NCBI GenBank assembly: GCA_019638705.1
Contig: JAHBTI010000003.1
Location: forward strand, 154,138 to 218,137
Length of the DNA stretch: 64,000 nucleotides
Direction: 5' to 3'
From: Bacteroidota bacterium
Lineage (GTDB): Bacteria > Bacteroidota > Bacteroidia > B-17B0 > Aurantibacillaceae
Shown: piece by piece, positions 1-7,524 of the stretch
Layout of the letters: each line of letters begins with the position of its first letter
Numbering within the stretch: position 1 is the first letter of the stretch
The notes under the pieces: generated by a model
What the model was told of the DNA's origin: nothing
The model's input: only the letters and a program-made list of their open reading frames with translations
Databases searched by the model: none
Translations under genes and position numbers: made by a program

Positions 1-564
1 TTCATCATGTGTAAGTTTCACCAAAATTTCGCGGCTGAGTTTTTGTTGCACCTGTTCTTCAATCATCAGGTCTTCAAAAATTTTTGCGAGTTTGTTTATT
101 TGTTTTCCCTCTTTGCTGTATTTCATGTACAGCGCGGTTATCGGGCTGCCAAACGCCTCTATTTTGCGAATTTTACTTCGGTCAATAATATCGTTCATGT
201 ATTCGCGTTCGTAAGGTTTTATTTTAAAGGTAGAAACCGTTACCGTTTTTAAATTAATCGGCATGGCGCGCATAACTAATTTCACTTCGCCTTTGTTGTT
301 TGCTTGCAAATCTTTTACAGGCATATAGAGTTTTGCAAAACCGATGTACGAACAAATCAGCGTGTCATTATCACTCGTAACTAACGAAAATTTTCCGTCC
401 GCGCCGCTCATTGTGCCGTTGCCGTTACTTTTATTAATAATGTAAACAAAAGGCATTGCAGTTGTGCTGTCATTTTCTACAATTATTCCTTTCACAACGC
501 GCTGTGCCAAGCCGTTAAAAGGAAACAGGAAAATAAACAGAATATAAAAGGGGCGAAAATTCAT
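1..564 (-). CDS. Exported protein with carboxypeptidase-regulatory-like domain (5' part only)
   Basis: Reading leftward from an ATG at 564, the frame stays open for 188 codons to the window edge, so the 3' end is missing. The N-terminus (MNFRPFYILFIFLFPFNGLAQ-) is a clear signal peptide. It is followed by a beta-sandwich of the carboxypeptidase D regulatory-like type: RVVKGIIVENDSTTAMPFVY, then GTMSGADGKFSL and a DTLICSYIGF strand. This domain is common at the start of Bacteroidota outer-membrane and periplasmic proteins, including TonB-dependent receptors and small stand-alone proteins. The stretch after it is charged and helical rather than a receptor plug, which favours the small stand-alone class. 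It is divergent from dnaX with about 105 bp between the starts. Function beyond surface or periplasmic location cannot be given. Confidence 0.75.
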   Translation of the reverse strand, partial: MNFRPFYILFIFLFPFNGLAQRVVKGIIVENDSTTAMPFVYIINKSNGNGTMSGADGKFSLVTSDNDTLICSYIGFAKLYMPVKDLQANNKGEVKLVMRAMPINLKTVTVSTFKIKPYEREYMNDIIDRSKIRKIEAFGSPITALYMKYSKEGKQINKLAKIFEDLMIEEQVQQKLSREILVKLTHDE

Positions 565-670
565 TCGGATAAAAGTAAAATTTATAAACATACCGTTGAT
601 AAATTAAGCGTTTTTATTTGCAATTATTGTGTGGAAACTTGGCTTCACATTGTATATTTAAGAACTCAAA

Positions 671-2401
671 ATGGACAATTTTATTGTATCGGCGCGCAAG
701 TACAGACCACAACATTTTAACACTGTTGTCGGGCAAAACCATATTACCAATACGCTGAAAAACGCCATTATCAACAAGCAACTGGCGCAAGCCTATTTGT
801 TTTGCGGACCGCGCGGTGTGGGCAAAACAACCTGTGCGCGTATTTTTGCCAAAACAATTAATTGTACCAATATTTCAAAAGAGGGCGAAGCCTGCGACCA
901 ATGCGAATCGTGTTTGTCTTTTAATTCGGGAGCTTCATTAAACGTTTACGAATTAGATGCGGCGAGCAACAATTCCGTTGAAGACATTCGCAATTTGGTT
1001 GACCAGGTACGTTTTGCACCTCAACTCGGCGAATACAAAGTGTATATTATTGACGAGGTGCATATGCTGAGCACCGCCGCTTTCAACGCATTTTTAAAAA
1101 CGCTGGAAGAGCCGCCGAAACACGCCAAATTTATTTTGGCAACCACCGAAAAACACAAAATTATTCCTACCATTTTATCGCGTTCGCAGGTATTTAATTT
1201 CAACCGCATAAAAGCCGAAGACATCAGCAAATACTTGGAATTTATTGCGAAAAACGAAAACGTGAGTTTTGAACCCGAAGCCCTGCAAATTATTGCGCAA
1301 AAGGCTGACGGCGGCTTGCGCGATGCCTGTTCTATTTTTGACCAAATGGTGGCGTTCACAGGAAATCACTTAACCTACAAACAAGTGGTTGAAAATTTGA
1401 ACGTGCTGGATTACGATTATTATTTCAAAATTGTTGATGCGTTCCTTGCACAACGCTTGCCCGAAGTAATGATAACCTTTGACGACATTTTGAAAAAAGG
1501 TTTTGATGCGCATAATTTTTTAATCGGCTTGGGCGAACATTTACGCAATTTGTTGGTAAGCAAAGATGCGCAAACCGTTTCCCTGCTTGAAATTGGCGAG
1601 AACTTAAAACAACGTTACGCCACGCAAGCGCAGCAATGTCCGCTTAATTTTTTATTACGCGCTTTGGCACTCATCAGCAAAACCGATGTCAATTACAAGA
1701 GCGCGAAAAATCAACGCCTGCTCGTTGAAATGGCTTTAATGCAGCTTTGTTACATGACCGCGCCGACCAACGACGCGGAAAAAAAAAACAATGAACTAAG
1801 CGTTTTTGAAGAACTCGCCCCTGTTCAAAAATCTGCACCTCAACAAAAAGTAAGCGCGGTGCAAGAACCGCAGGAAAAAATTGCGACCAAACCAACTTTT
1901 TCACCTGAACAATTACGCACCTTAGTAACCAATGTTGGCGGCGTAAGCGTAAAAAAAGAAAATCTTTCGCAAACTGCCGAAAAATCAAGTAACACAACCC
2001 TTGCTGAAAAAGCCGTAGCCTATGATTTTGTAAACAAAAAAGTTTCGGAAGAAGAAGTAAAAACCTGTATTTTAAATTACAGCAAACAAAAAATGCAGGA
2101 AGGCTCGCGGCAACTGGCTGTTACTTTGGAGCAAGCCGAAATTAAGTTTTCGGAAAACTTAATCACCCTCACCATTCACAACGAAACACAACGCGAGCAA
2201 TTAGCAAACGTGAAACAAATCTTCTTAGACGATGTTCGCAAACAGCTTCAAAACAATAACGTTGGTTTAGATATTCAAATTTCACAAATAGAAACGCAGG
2301 CAAAACCATTTAAACCTTCGGATATTTTTAAAGCCATGAGCGAAAAAAATCCTGCGCTGTTGGAAATGAAAAAAAGGTTTGATTTGGATATTGAGTATTG
2401 A
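671..2401 (+). CDS. dnaX: DNA polymerase III subunit gamma/tau
   Basis: This is the clamp-loader ATPase that loads the beta sliding clamp and organises the replisome. The AAA+ domain covers roughly residues 1-240. It has Walker A GPRGVGKT at 46-53, the DnaX zinc-binding cysteines C65, C75, C78 and C81, a Walker B followed by IIDEVHML, and the SRC-type arginine-finger region LSRSQVF. A collar domain follows (about 240-370), then a low-complexity linker rich in Gln, Lys and Glu. The C-terminal tau-like part (about 460-576) is conserved in Bacteroidota. The ATG at 671 matches the usual family start (MDNFIVSARKYRP). No programmed-frameshift heptamer of the A-AAA-AAG type was noticed at the expected gamma end, though an A9 run lies near 1780. 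It stands alone, and the restriction genes follow about 130 bp later. Confidence 0.95.
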   Translation: MDNFIVSARKYRPQHFNTVVGQNHITNTLKNAIINKQLAQAYLFCGPRGVGKTTCARIFAKTINCTNISKEGEACDQCESCLSFNSGASLNVYELDAASNNSVEDIRNLVDQVRFAPQLGEYKVYIIDEVHMLSTAAFNAFLKTLEEPPKHAKFILATTEKHKIIPTILSRSQVFNFNRIKAEDISKYLEFIAKNENVSFEPEALQIIAQKADGGLRDACSIFDQMVAFTGNHLTYKQVVENLNVLDYDYYFKIVDAFLAQRLPEVMITFDDILKKGFDAHNFLIGLGEHLRNLLVSKDAQTVSLLEIGENLKQRYATQAQQCPLNFLLRALALISKTDVNYKSAKNQRLLVEMALMQLCYMTAPTNDAEKKNNELSVFEELAPVQKSAPQQKVSAVQEPQEKIATKPTFSPEQLRTLVTNVGGVSVKKENLSQTAEKSSNTTLAEKAVAYDFVNKKVSEEEVKTCILNYSKQKMQEGSRQLAVTLEQAEIKFSENLITLTIHNETQREQLANVKQIFLDDVRKQLQNNNVGLDIQISQIETQAKPFKPSDIFKAMSEKNPALLEMKKRFDLDIEY

Positions 2402-2496
2402 TTATGAATTGTGTGCTATTTTATGAGTAACCTACAACAAAGAAGTTTGTTATAAACTTTTGACCCCCTTACCCGTAAAAGCAAAAGATGTTTCCA

Positions 2497-2504
2497 TATC
2501 TTTG
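2497..2504 (+). promoter_or_regulatory. Possible -7 element for the R-M operon
   Basis: TATCTTTG matches the Bacteroidota -7 consensus TAnnTTTG and lies 54 nt before the ATG of the endonuclease gene. No TTTG -33 element is present at the usual spacing; the nearest TTTTGA is too far upstream. Treat it as a single-element match. Confidence 0.35.
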
Positions 2505-2557
2505 TTACTATTCAATAAATTATCGGAATAGTGGCAGCGACAACACAAGAACTTATC

Positions 2558-3493
2558 ATGAAATCTTTCCAAATTCACAATGGAAACACGGCTATTGTAC
2601 TTAAACAGAAAGTTGAAATGATTGCTTCGCATTACGGAAGTACATCAGCCTTTTTGAAAGCAACACGCAAAGATTTTGATAAAATTGTTTTCAAAATAGA
2701 TGATAAAAAATTCAAGTTATCAGACAACGAATTCCAAAAAATTCAAGCCTTACAAAAAAGTGGATTGATTGATGCTAAACTTTCTGTTGAAGATAATTTT
2801 ATAAAGATTTTAACCACTCAATTTGTTCAAAGACAATTGGAAATGATTGACAAGTTAGAACTTGAAACATTAAATGTAAATCCAATTTTAGCAGGGGCTT
2901 TAAATCTTAATAACGAAACAGACCTTATACGTTATTACGCTTATCAAGCTATTTCACGGAGTATGGTTACTTCCGTAGGTTTTCTTGTCCAAAATTTATT
3001 GTTATACGCAAGCAACTCTGTTTTTGATGGAAAATATAATGAATTGGGAATAGCAACTAAATGGGATTTGGTTGTTGAAAAAGGAAAACAACCGAAAGCA
3101 TTTTTAGAAATAAAAAGTGGAACAAATGATTTAAATAAATCTCAAATACATCATTTTGAAAAAGAAATAAAACAAATAGAAAAACAAGGTTTCAAAGCAT
3201 TTATTGGTGAAACATACGGAAAACGAGAAGATAAAACCGTTACCCACGGTTTATATAAAATGTACCTGCCAAATTGGGAAAAACGTACACTTATTGGAAA
3301 AGAACTTTGGGAATTTATAAGTGGCAAGAAAAATTATCACGAAAAATTAATTGAAACACTTTTCAAAACTTCAAAAGAGCTTTTAGCTGATGAAACATTC
3401 ATCAAAAAAATTGAAGCGAAAATAAAACCGCTTACAGCGGATTTTAAAAAGCAATATAAGTCGTACAAAAACTTTTTGAAATCGCTATGGTAA
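2558..3493 (+). CDS. Type II restriction endonuclease, EcoO109I/PmeII-like PD-(D/E)XK fold
   Basis: This is the DNA-cleaving half of an R-M pair. A likely PD-(D/E)XK site is D170 in KWDLVV with E184-I-K186 in FLEIKSG, followed by NDLNKSQ. The order of blocks resembles the EcoO109I/PmeII-type core as I remember it: an NP-IL helix, a TSVGFLVQ helix, the EIKSG-x-N-x-LNK strand-turn, then IGKELWEFISG near the C-terminus. This assignment is from motif memory, not a search. The first 60 residues contain a possible helix-hairpin-helix (GSTSAFLKA). The gene could also start at a GTG at 2531, nine codons upstream; I prefer the ATG. Its 3' end overlaps the methyltransferase start by 7 nt, so the two are translationally coupled with the endonuclease first. 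The recognition sequence cannot be read from the sequence. Confidence 0.75.
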   Translation: MKSFQIHNGNTAIVLKQKVEMIASHYGSTSAFLKATRKDFDKIVFKIDDKKFKLSDNEFQKIQALQKSGLIDAKLSVEDNFIKILTTQFVQRQLEMIDKLELETLNVNPILAGALNLNNETDLIRYYAYQAISRSMVTSVGFLVQNLLLYASNSVFDGKYNELGIATKWDLVVEKGKQPKAFLEIKSGTNDLNKSQIHHFEKEIKQIEKQGFKAFIGETYGKREDKTVTHGLYKMYLPNWEKRTLIGKELWEFISGKKNYHEKLIETLFKTSKELLADETFIKKIEAKIKPLTADFKKQYKSYKNFLKSLW

Positions 3494-4704
3494 ACAGCAA
3501 CTCAAAATACAATGTAGTATCTCTGTTTTCGGGGGCTATGGGCTTAGACCTTGGACTTGAAAAAGCGGGATTGAACACATCTGTTTGTGTTGAAATGAAT
3601 AAACTTGCTTGCCAAACAATTCGTGAAAACACAAACATTCCCGTAATTGAGGGCGACATATCACAAATTTCAACAGAAGAAATTTTACAAACTGCCAACC
3701 TAAAAAAAGAAGATGTTTTTATGGTAGTTGGCGGACCGCCTTGTCAGGCATTTAGCACCGCAGGGAAAAGACTTTCGTTGCAAGATTTGAGAGGAAATGT
3801 GATAATGAATTATGTTAGAGTTGTTGAAGAAATTGCACCACCCTATTTTATTCTTGAAAATGTTCGCGGTATTCTTTCTACCCCAATGAACGCTGTTCCA
3901 AAGGAGTATGAAGAAGAATACGGAAACATAACAACTATTCCCGGTAGTGTAGTTTATTTTTTGTGGAATGAATTTAAAAAATTAGGTTACGATGTTAGTT
4001 TCACTTTGTTTAATAGTGCAAACTATGGCGTTCCACAAATGAGAGAGCGCGTTATTATGTTTGGAAGTAAAAATGGAAGAATACCGTTGCCTTCGCCAAC
4101 TCATACAGAAACAGGAATAGAAACAGGAAAAAAATGGGTAACCATTGCCGAAGTATTTGAAGGACTTGGAAAACAAGAACAATATTGTGAACTCTCGGAA
4201 AAAATGAAACGTTTTGTCGGAATGTTAAAAGAAGGCGAAAATTGGACACATTTACCAAAAGAATTTCACAAAGAAGCAATGGGGAAATCACTTGAGTTGA
4301 ACGGTGGTAAAACAGGTTTTTATAGACGACTTTCATTTAATAAACCTTCGCCAACTTTACTAACAAGTCCTGTTATGAATGCAACATTACTTGCACACCC
4401 AACGGAACTTCGTTCATTGTCAATCCAAGAATACGCCCGCATACAACAATTCCCTGATGATTGGAAACTGCAAGGAAAACTGACAGACATTTTTAAACAA
4501 ATTGGTAATGCTGTTCCAACAGGTTTAGGTTATGTTGCAGGAAAAACAATTTTAGACTTTCACAACGGAAACTTTGACCCACAACGAGAAAAAATAAACA
4601 CCATTCCTTATTCACGCTACAACGGTTGTTCAGACTTTGAGTTTATTCCAATGTTTAAAAATCAATTACAAAAAAATAAACAACAGGAGTTTAACTTCAT
4701 ATAA
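3487..4704 (+). CDS. DNA (cytosine-5-)-methyltransferase of the R-M pair
   Basis: It transfers a methyl group from S-adenosylmethionine to C5 of cytosine in the target site, protecting host DNA from the upstream endonuclease. The canonical C5-MTase motifs are in order: I FSGAMGLDLG (14-23), IV GGPPCQAFS with catalytic C86, VI ENVRG (124-128), VIII QMRERV (184-189), IX around RRLSFNKPSPT, and X QIGNAVP near residue 340. The target-recognition region between VIII and IX is about 110 residues, typical of a mono-specific enzyme. The ATG at 3487 lies inside the last codons of the endonuclease gene. Having the methylase second is a known but less protective gene order; no controller (C) protein gene is visible. 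All catalytic motifs look intact, so the pair is probably active. Confidence 0.92.
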   Translation: MVNSNSKYNVVSLFSGAMGLDLGLEKAGLNTSVCVEMNKLACQTIRENTNIPVIEGDISQISTEEILQTANLKKEDVFMVVGGPPCQAFSTAGKRLSLQDLRGNVIMNYVRVVEEIAPPYFILENVRGILSTPMNAVPKEYEEEYGNITTIPGSVVYFLWNEFKKLGYDVSFTLFNSANYGVPQMRERVIMFGSKNGRIPLPSPTHTETGIETGKKWVTIAEVFEGLGKQEQYCELSEKMKRFVGMLKEGENWTHLPKEFHKEAMGKSLELNGGKTGFYRRLSFNKPSPTLLTSPVMNATLLAHPTELRSLSIQEYARIQQFPDDWKLQGKLTDIFKQIGNAVPTGLGYVAGKTILDFHNGNFDPQREKINTIPYSRYNGCSDFEFIPMFKNQLQKNKQQEFNFI

Positions 4705-4774
4705 AGACAAAAGCAACCCTAAATACTATGGATAATGAATTGCCGTGCAAGGCTTCATAAAATGTATAATTCCA

Positions 4775-6184
4775 CTAAAAAATCTTCTCAGGATTTAAAA
4801 TACAATTCGCGTCAAATACCTTTTTAATGTTGCGCATTAAATCCAATTGATGTGGCGGAAACACAATCGGCAAATATGGTTTTTGAACCAAACCAACGCC
4901 GTGTTCTCCGCTGATTGTGCCTCCTAAGGCTTTACACAATTCAAAAATTTCTGTAATGCCTTTCGGTAAATCGTTTTGCCAAACGCTGTCGGGCAAATTG
5001 CCTTTAATAATATTAACGTGCAAATTTCCGTCACCCGCATGACCGTAGCAAACAGATTTGAAGCCGTATTTTTTTCCAATCTCTTTTACACCGCGCAACA
5101 ATTTCGGTAATTCTGCACGAGGTACAACCGTATCTTCTTCTTTGTACACGCTGTTACTTTTCACTGACTCCCCTACTTTACGACGAATTTTCCACAAAGC
5201 ATTTTTTTGCTCCGCACTGTCGGCAAACAAAATTTCGTCGCAACCGTGATTTTGCATAACGGTACTAATGATTTCGCAATCGCTCATCAGCACATCTAAA
5301 TTATTTCCGTCCACTTCCACCAACAACAAGGCTTGCCATTCGGGTTTAATTTCAAAATTCACTTCGCCCGCGTATTTCATGCTCCAGTCAATGGCATCGC
5401 GTTCCATAAATTCCATAGCACTCGGAATGATGCCCTCTCTGAAAACCGCGCCAACAGCTTCACACGCCTGCTCCGCACTTTTAAATGGAATTAACATCAG
5501 CAAATCATGCTTAGGCAATGGAATTAATTTGAATACAATTTTTGTAACAATGCCCAACGTTCCCTCGCTGCCAATCATTAAATGCGTGAGGTTATAGCCT
5601 GTTGAATATTTCAGGGTGTTTGCACCTGTCCAAATAATTTCGCCGTTGGCAAGCACCACTTCTAAGTTTAAAACATAATCGCGCGTTGTGCCGTATTTCA
5701 CGGCTTTTGGTCCGCCGCTGCTATGCGCAATATTTCCACCCAAACTGCAACTGCCCCAACTTGCGGGGTCGGGCGGATAAAACAAACCGAGTTTTTTTAC
5801 TTCTTCCTGAAAAATATAATTAATCACACCCGGCTCAACGGTGGCTTGTAAATTACGTTCGTCAATGTTTAAAATTTTGTTGAATTTTTCCATGCTTAAC
5901 AATACGCCGCCTTTTACAGGCAATGCGCCGCCGCTTAAACCTGTTCCTGCCCCGCGCGTAGTTAAAGGAATTTTATTGTCGTTACATAATTTTGCAATGG
6001 CAGAAATTTGCTCCACCGTTTGCGGTTTCACAATCACATCAGCCAAAAAAATAAAATCTTCGGTATGGTCTTGTCCGTATTTTTCAAGCTGTTCTTTGTC
6101 CGAACTGATGTTTGCGTTCCCGACAACCACTTCCAGTTCTTTAAAAATTATTGACGTTACCTTGTTATAATTATCCGTATTCAT
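4775..6184 (-). CDS. glcD: FAD-linked oxidase, glycolate oxidase GlcD / D-lactate dehydrogenase-like
   Basis: This is a flavoprotein that oxidises a D-2-hydroxy acid (glycolate or D-lactate) to the 2-oxo acid. The N-terminal FAD_binding_4 (PCMH) domain has TRGAGTGLSGGALP near residue 80 and PPDPAS-x(7)-LGGNIAHSSGGP near 140, then IGSEGTLGI. The C-terminal FAD-oxidase domain carries CYGHAGDGNLHVN and SGEHGVGLVQKP. The length of 469 is normal for GlcD-type proteins. No glcE or glcF genes are adjacent, and in many Bacteroidota this gene stands alone, so the electron acceptor and exact substrate are unknown. It is divergent from the GxxExxY cassette. The start codon at 6184 gives the usual short N-terminal extension. 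Confidence 0.88.
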   Translation of the reverse strand: MNTDNYNKVTSIIFKELEVVVGNANISSDKEQLEKYGQDHTEDFIFLADVIVKPQTVEQISAIAKLCNDNKIPLTTRGAGTGLSGGALPVKGGVLLSMEKFNKILNIDERNLQATVEPGVINYIFQEEVKKLGLFYPPDPASWGSCSLGGNIAHSSGGPKAVKYGTTRDYVLNLEVVLANGEIIWTGANTLKYSTGYNLTHLMIGSEGTLGIVTKIVFKLIPLPKHDLLMLIPFKSAEQACEAVGAVFREGIIPSAMEFMERDAIDWSMKYAGEVNFEIKPEWQALLLVEVDGNNLDVLMSDCEIISTVMQNHGCDEILFADSAEQKNALWKIRRKVGESVKSNSVYKEEDTVVPRAELPKLLRGVKEIGKKYGFKSVCYGHAGDGNLHVNIIKGNLPDSVWQNDLPKGITEIFELCKALGGTISGEHGVGLVQKPYLPIVFPPHQLDLMRNIKKVFDANCILNPEKIF

Positions 6185-6256
6185 AGAAATTTGTGAGGTT
6201 TAAAGTTACTAAGTTTGTGTTCAAATTTAACCACATAGAACACATAGTTTTCTACA

Positions 6257-6685
6257 ATGGGAATGACAAATAATTTGACTAAAAAATATCTTGATGATTT
6301 GACTTACAATGTTGTTGGTGCAGCTATTGAAGTACATAAAACAATGGGCAAGGGTTTATTGGAAAGTGTGTATCATCAATGTATGTTGGTGGAGCTTGAA
6401 CATAGAAACATAAATTTTTCCACAGAGTTAAAAATCCCTGCATATTACAAAAACAAAGAATTAAACATTGATTTCAGGTGTGATTTGTTTATTGAAAATT
6501 GTTTGGTGCTTGAGTTAAAAGCTGCAACAGAAATGAACCCTCTGTTTGAAGCGCAACTTCTTACTTACATGAAACTCTTAAAAGCACCCAAAGGCATTTT
6601 AATTAATTTTAGTTGCGAAAATATTTTTGCCGAAGGACAAAAAACTTATGTAAACGAATATTACAGAAATCTCAACAACTTTTGA
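6257..6685 (+). CDS. GxxExxY family protein
   Basis: This 142-residue protein belongs to the GxxExxY family (predicted PD-(D/E)XK nuclease fold, PF13366), named after the motif seen here as GLLESVY near residue 35. Other family marks are VVGAAIEVHKTMGKG before the motif, the core strands DFRCDLFIENCLVLELKA (D...ELK, compatible with a PD-(D/E)XK site) and a C-terminal GILINF strand. The biochemical role is not established in this family; a nuclease-like role is inferred from the fold. It starts 5 nt after the left inverted repeat, and no other gene lies in the cassette. Such genes commonly sit among short repeats in Bacteroidota, which fits here. Length is complete for the family. Confidence 0.9.
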   Translation: MGMTNNLTKKYLDDLTYNVVGAAIEVHKTMGKGLLESVYHQCMLVELEHRNINFSTELKIPAYYKNKELNIDFRCDLFIENCLVLELKAATEMNPLFEAQLLTYMKLLKAPKGILINFSCENIFAEGQKTYVNEYYRNLNNF

Positions 6686-6700
6686 TTTTATTTTTTCAAA

Positions 6701-6832
6701 CACATAGATACATAGTTTGCATAGAAAAGATTTCATACAAAAAAGGAACACAGAGAAATGTCGCTTTGCGACACTATGTGAACCTAAAAACAGTACAATA
6801 ACTATGAAACCTATGTACCTATGTGGTTAAAT
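6701..6832. repeat. Cluster of CACATAG/CACAGAG repeats with hairpin
   Basis: Downstream of the GxxExxY gene are tandem CATAG-type units, a CACAGAG unit, a perfect 6-bp hairpin TGTCGC-TTT-GCGACA (6759-6773), then CTATGTG units in the opposite orientation. The same two word families recur at 22081-22141 (CACAGAGG) and as a fragment at 30558-30567 (AAACACATAG). Confidence 0.6.
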
Positions 6833-6836
6833 TAAT

Positions 6837-7484
6837 ATGTTCATCAACGTTCACACACATTCTCAACTTTACGATGCCAAGATTGAATTGGTAAACCTTG
6901 CCATTGATGCCACCGACAAGCCGAATTATTATTCTTACGGTTTGCACCCTTGCCACATTAACAAAGAAAGCTGTTACGATGTGTTGGAACGTTTGGAAAT
7001 TATAGCGACAGAAAAACGTTGCCTTGCCATTGGTAAATGTGGTTTGGATAAATTGGCGGAAACGGATTTTGATTTGCAGCAGGAAATTTTTGTGGAACAA
7101 ATTAAAATTGCCAACCGCATAAAAAAACCTTTAATCGTTTATTGCGTAAAGGCGTTTAACGAACTGATGAATTGTTTGCGACTGAACGATAACGAAATGC
7201 CTGTGATTATCCAAGGCTATAACCACAGCGAAAATATTGCGCAAGTGCTGATGAGCGAAAATTGTTTGTTTTCATTCGGCAAAGCCCTGTTGGGTTATGA
7301 GAGTAACGCTGCGAGAACATTGATAAACGTTGGTCGTAAAAACCTTTTTTTAGAAACAGATGAGGCGGATATTTCCATAAAATACATTTACAAAAAAGCA
7401 GCAGAATTATTGGGCATTGACGAAAACATTTTGCAAGCGCAATTACAAAGTAATTTTGAAAGCGTTTTTAAATTAAAATTATAG
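6837..7484 (+). CDS. TatD-like metal-dependent hydrolase with degenerate active site
   Basis: A 215-residue member of the short Bacteroidota TatD-like group (TIM-barrel amidohydrolase fold). HTH at 6-8, YGLHPCHI, CGLDK, CVKAFNEL, FSFGKALL and FLETDE are all recognisable. TatD relatives are Mg-dependent 3'-5' exonucleases/DNases. Three metal-ligand positions are changed here: the glutamate of the usual GECGLD is Lys67 (GKCGLD), the histidine of the usual IHCVKAF is Tyr102 (VYCVKAF), and the histidine of IHGFN is Gln126 (IQGYN). The first HxH and the late aspartate D175 remain. The protein is therefore probably not a standard two-metal nuclease, although the rest of the fold is well kept. Its start is 4 bp after the right repeat of the cassette, so its native promoter may have been displaced. 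Confidence 0.85.
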   Translation: MFINVHTHSQLYDAKIELVNLAIDATDKPNYYSYGLHPCHINKESCYDVLERLEIIATEKRCLAIGKCGLDKLAETDFDLQQEIFVEQIKIANRIKKPLIVYCVKAFNELMNCLRLNDNEMPVIIQGYNHSENIAQVLMSENCLFSFGKALLGYESNAARTLINVGRKNLFLETDEADISIKYIYKKAAELLGIDENILQAQLQSNFESVFKLKL

Positions 7485-7524
7485 AAACCTTCATATCAAG
7501 TGCTTTAGCTATCTTCGCCACCTA

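Larger units (their letters stand above)
2400..4742. mobile_element. Type II restriction-modification island with flanking direct repeat
   Basis: The two R-M genes are visibly richer in A+T and in AAA/TTT codons than dnaX and glcD on either side. A 12-bp direct repeat that matches at 11 of 12 positions (GATTATGAATTG at 2400-2411, GATAATGAATTG at 4731-4742) brackets the pair. The left copy begins inside the dnaX stop region. This is consistent with acquisition of the pair as a unit, but no integrase or transposase is present, and the repeat could be chance in A+T-rich spacers. Confidence 0.4.
6225..6832. mobile_element. Inverted-repeat-bounded cassette carrying a GxxExxY gene
   Basis: The left end, ATTTAACCACATAG-AACACATAGTTTTC (6225-6252), is matched in reverse complement by the right end at 6806-6832 (reads ATTTAACCACATAG-GTACATAGGTTTC on the other strand). 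That is an imperfect terminal inverted repeat of about 27 bp with only three or four differences. Inside the right part are a further copy of the left-type motif (CACATAGATACATAG, 6701-6715) and a CACTATGTG at 6772-6780. The only gene inside is the GxxExxY protein. The right end stops 4 bp before the start codon of the tatD-like gene. Confidence 0.6.

Noticed and set aside
1776..1790. A9 run in dnaX as a possible programmed-frameshift site
   Set aside because: It lies in the linker, but no stop follows shortly in the shifted frame context that I could confirm and no stimulatory hairpin was evident.
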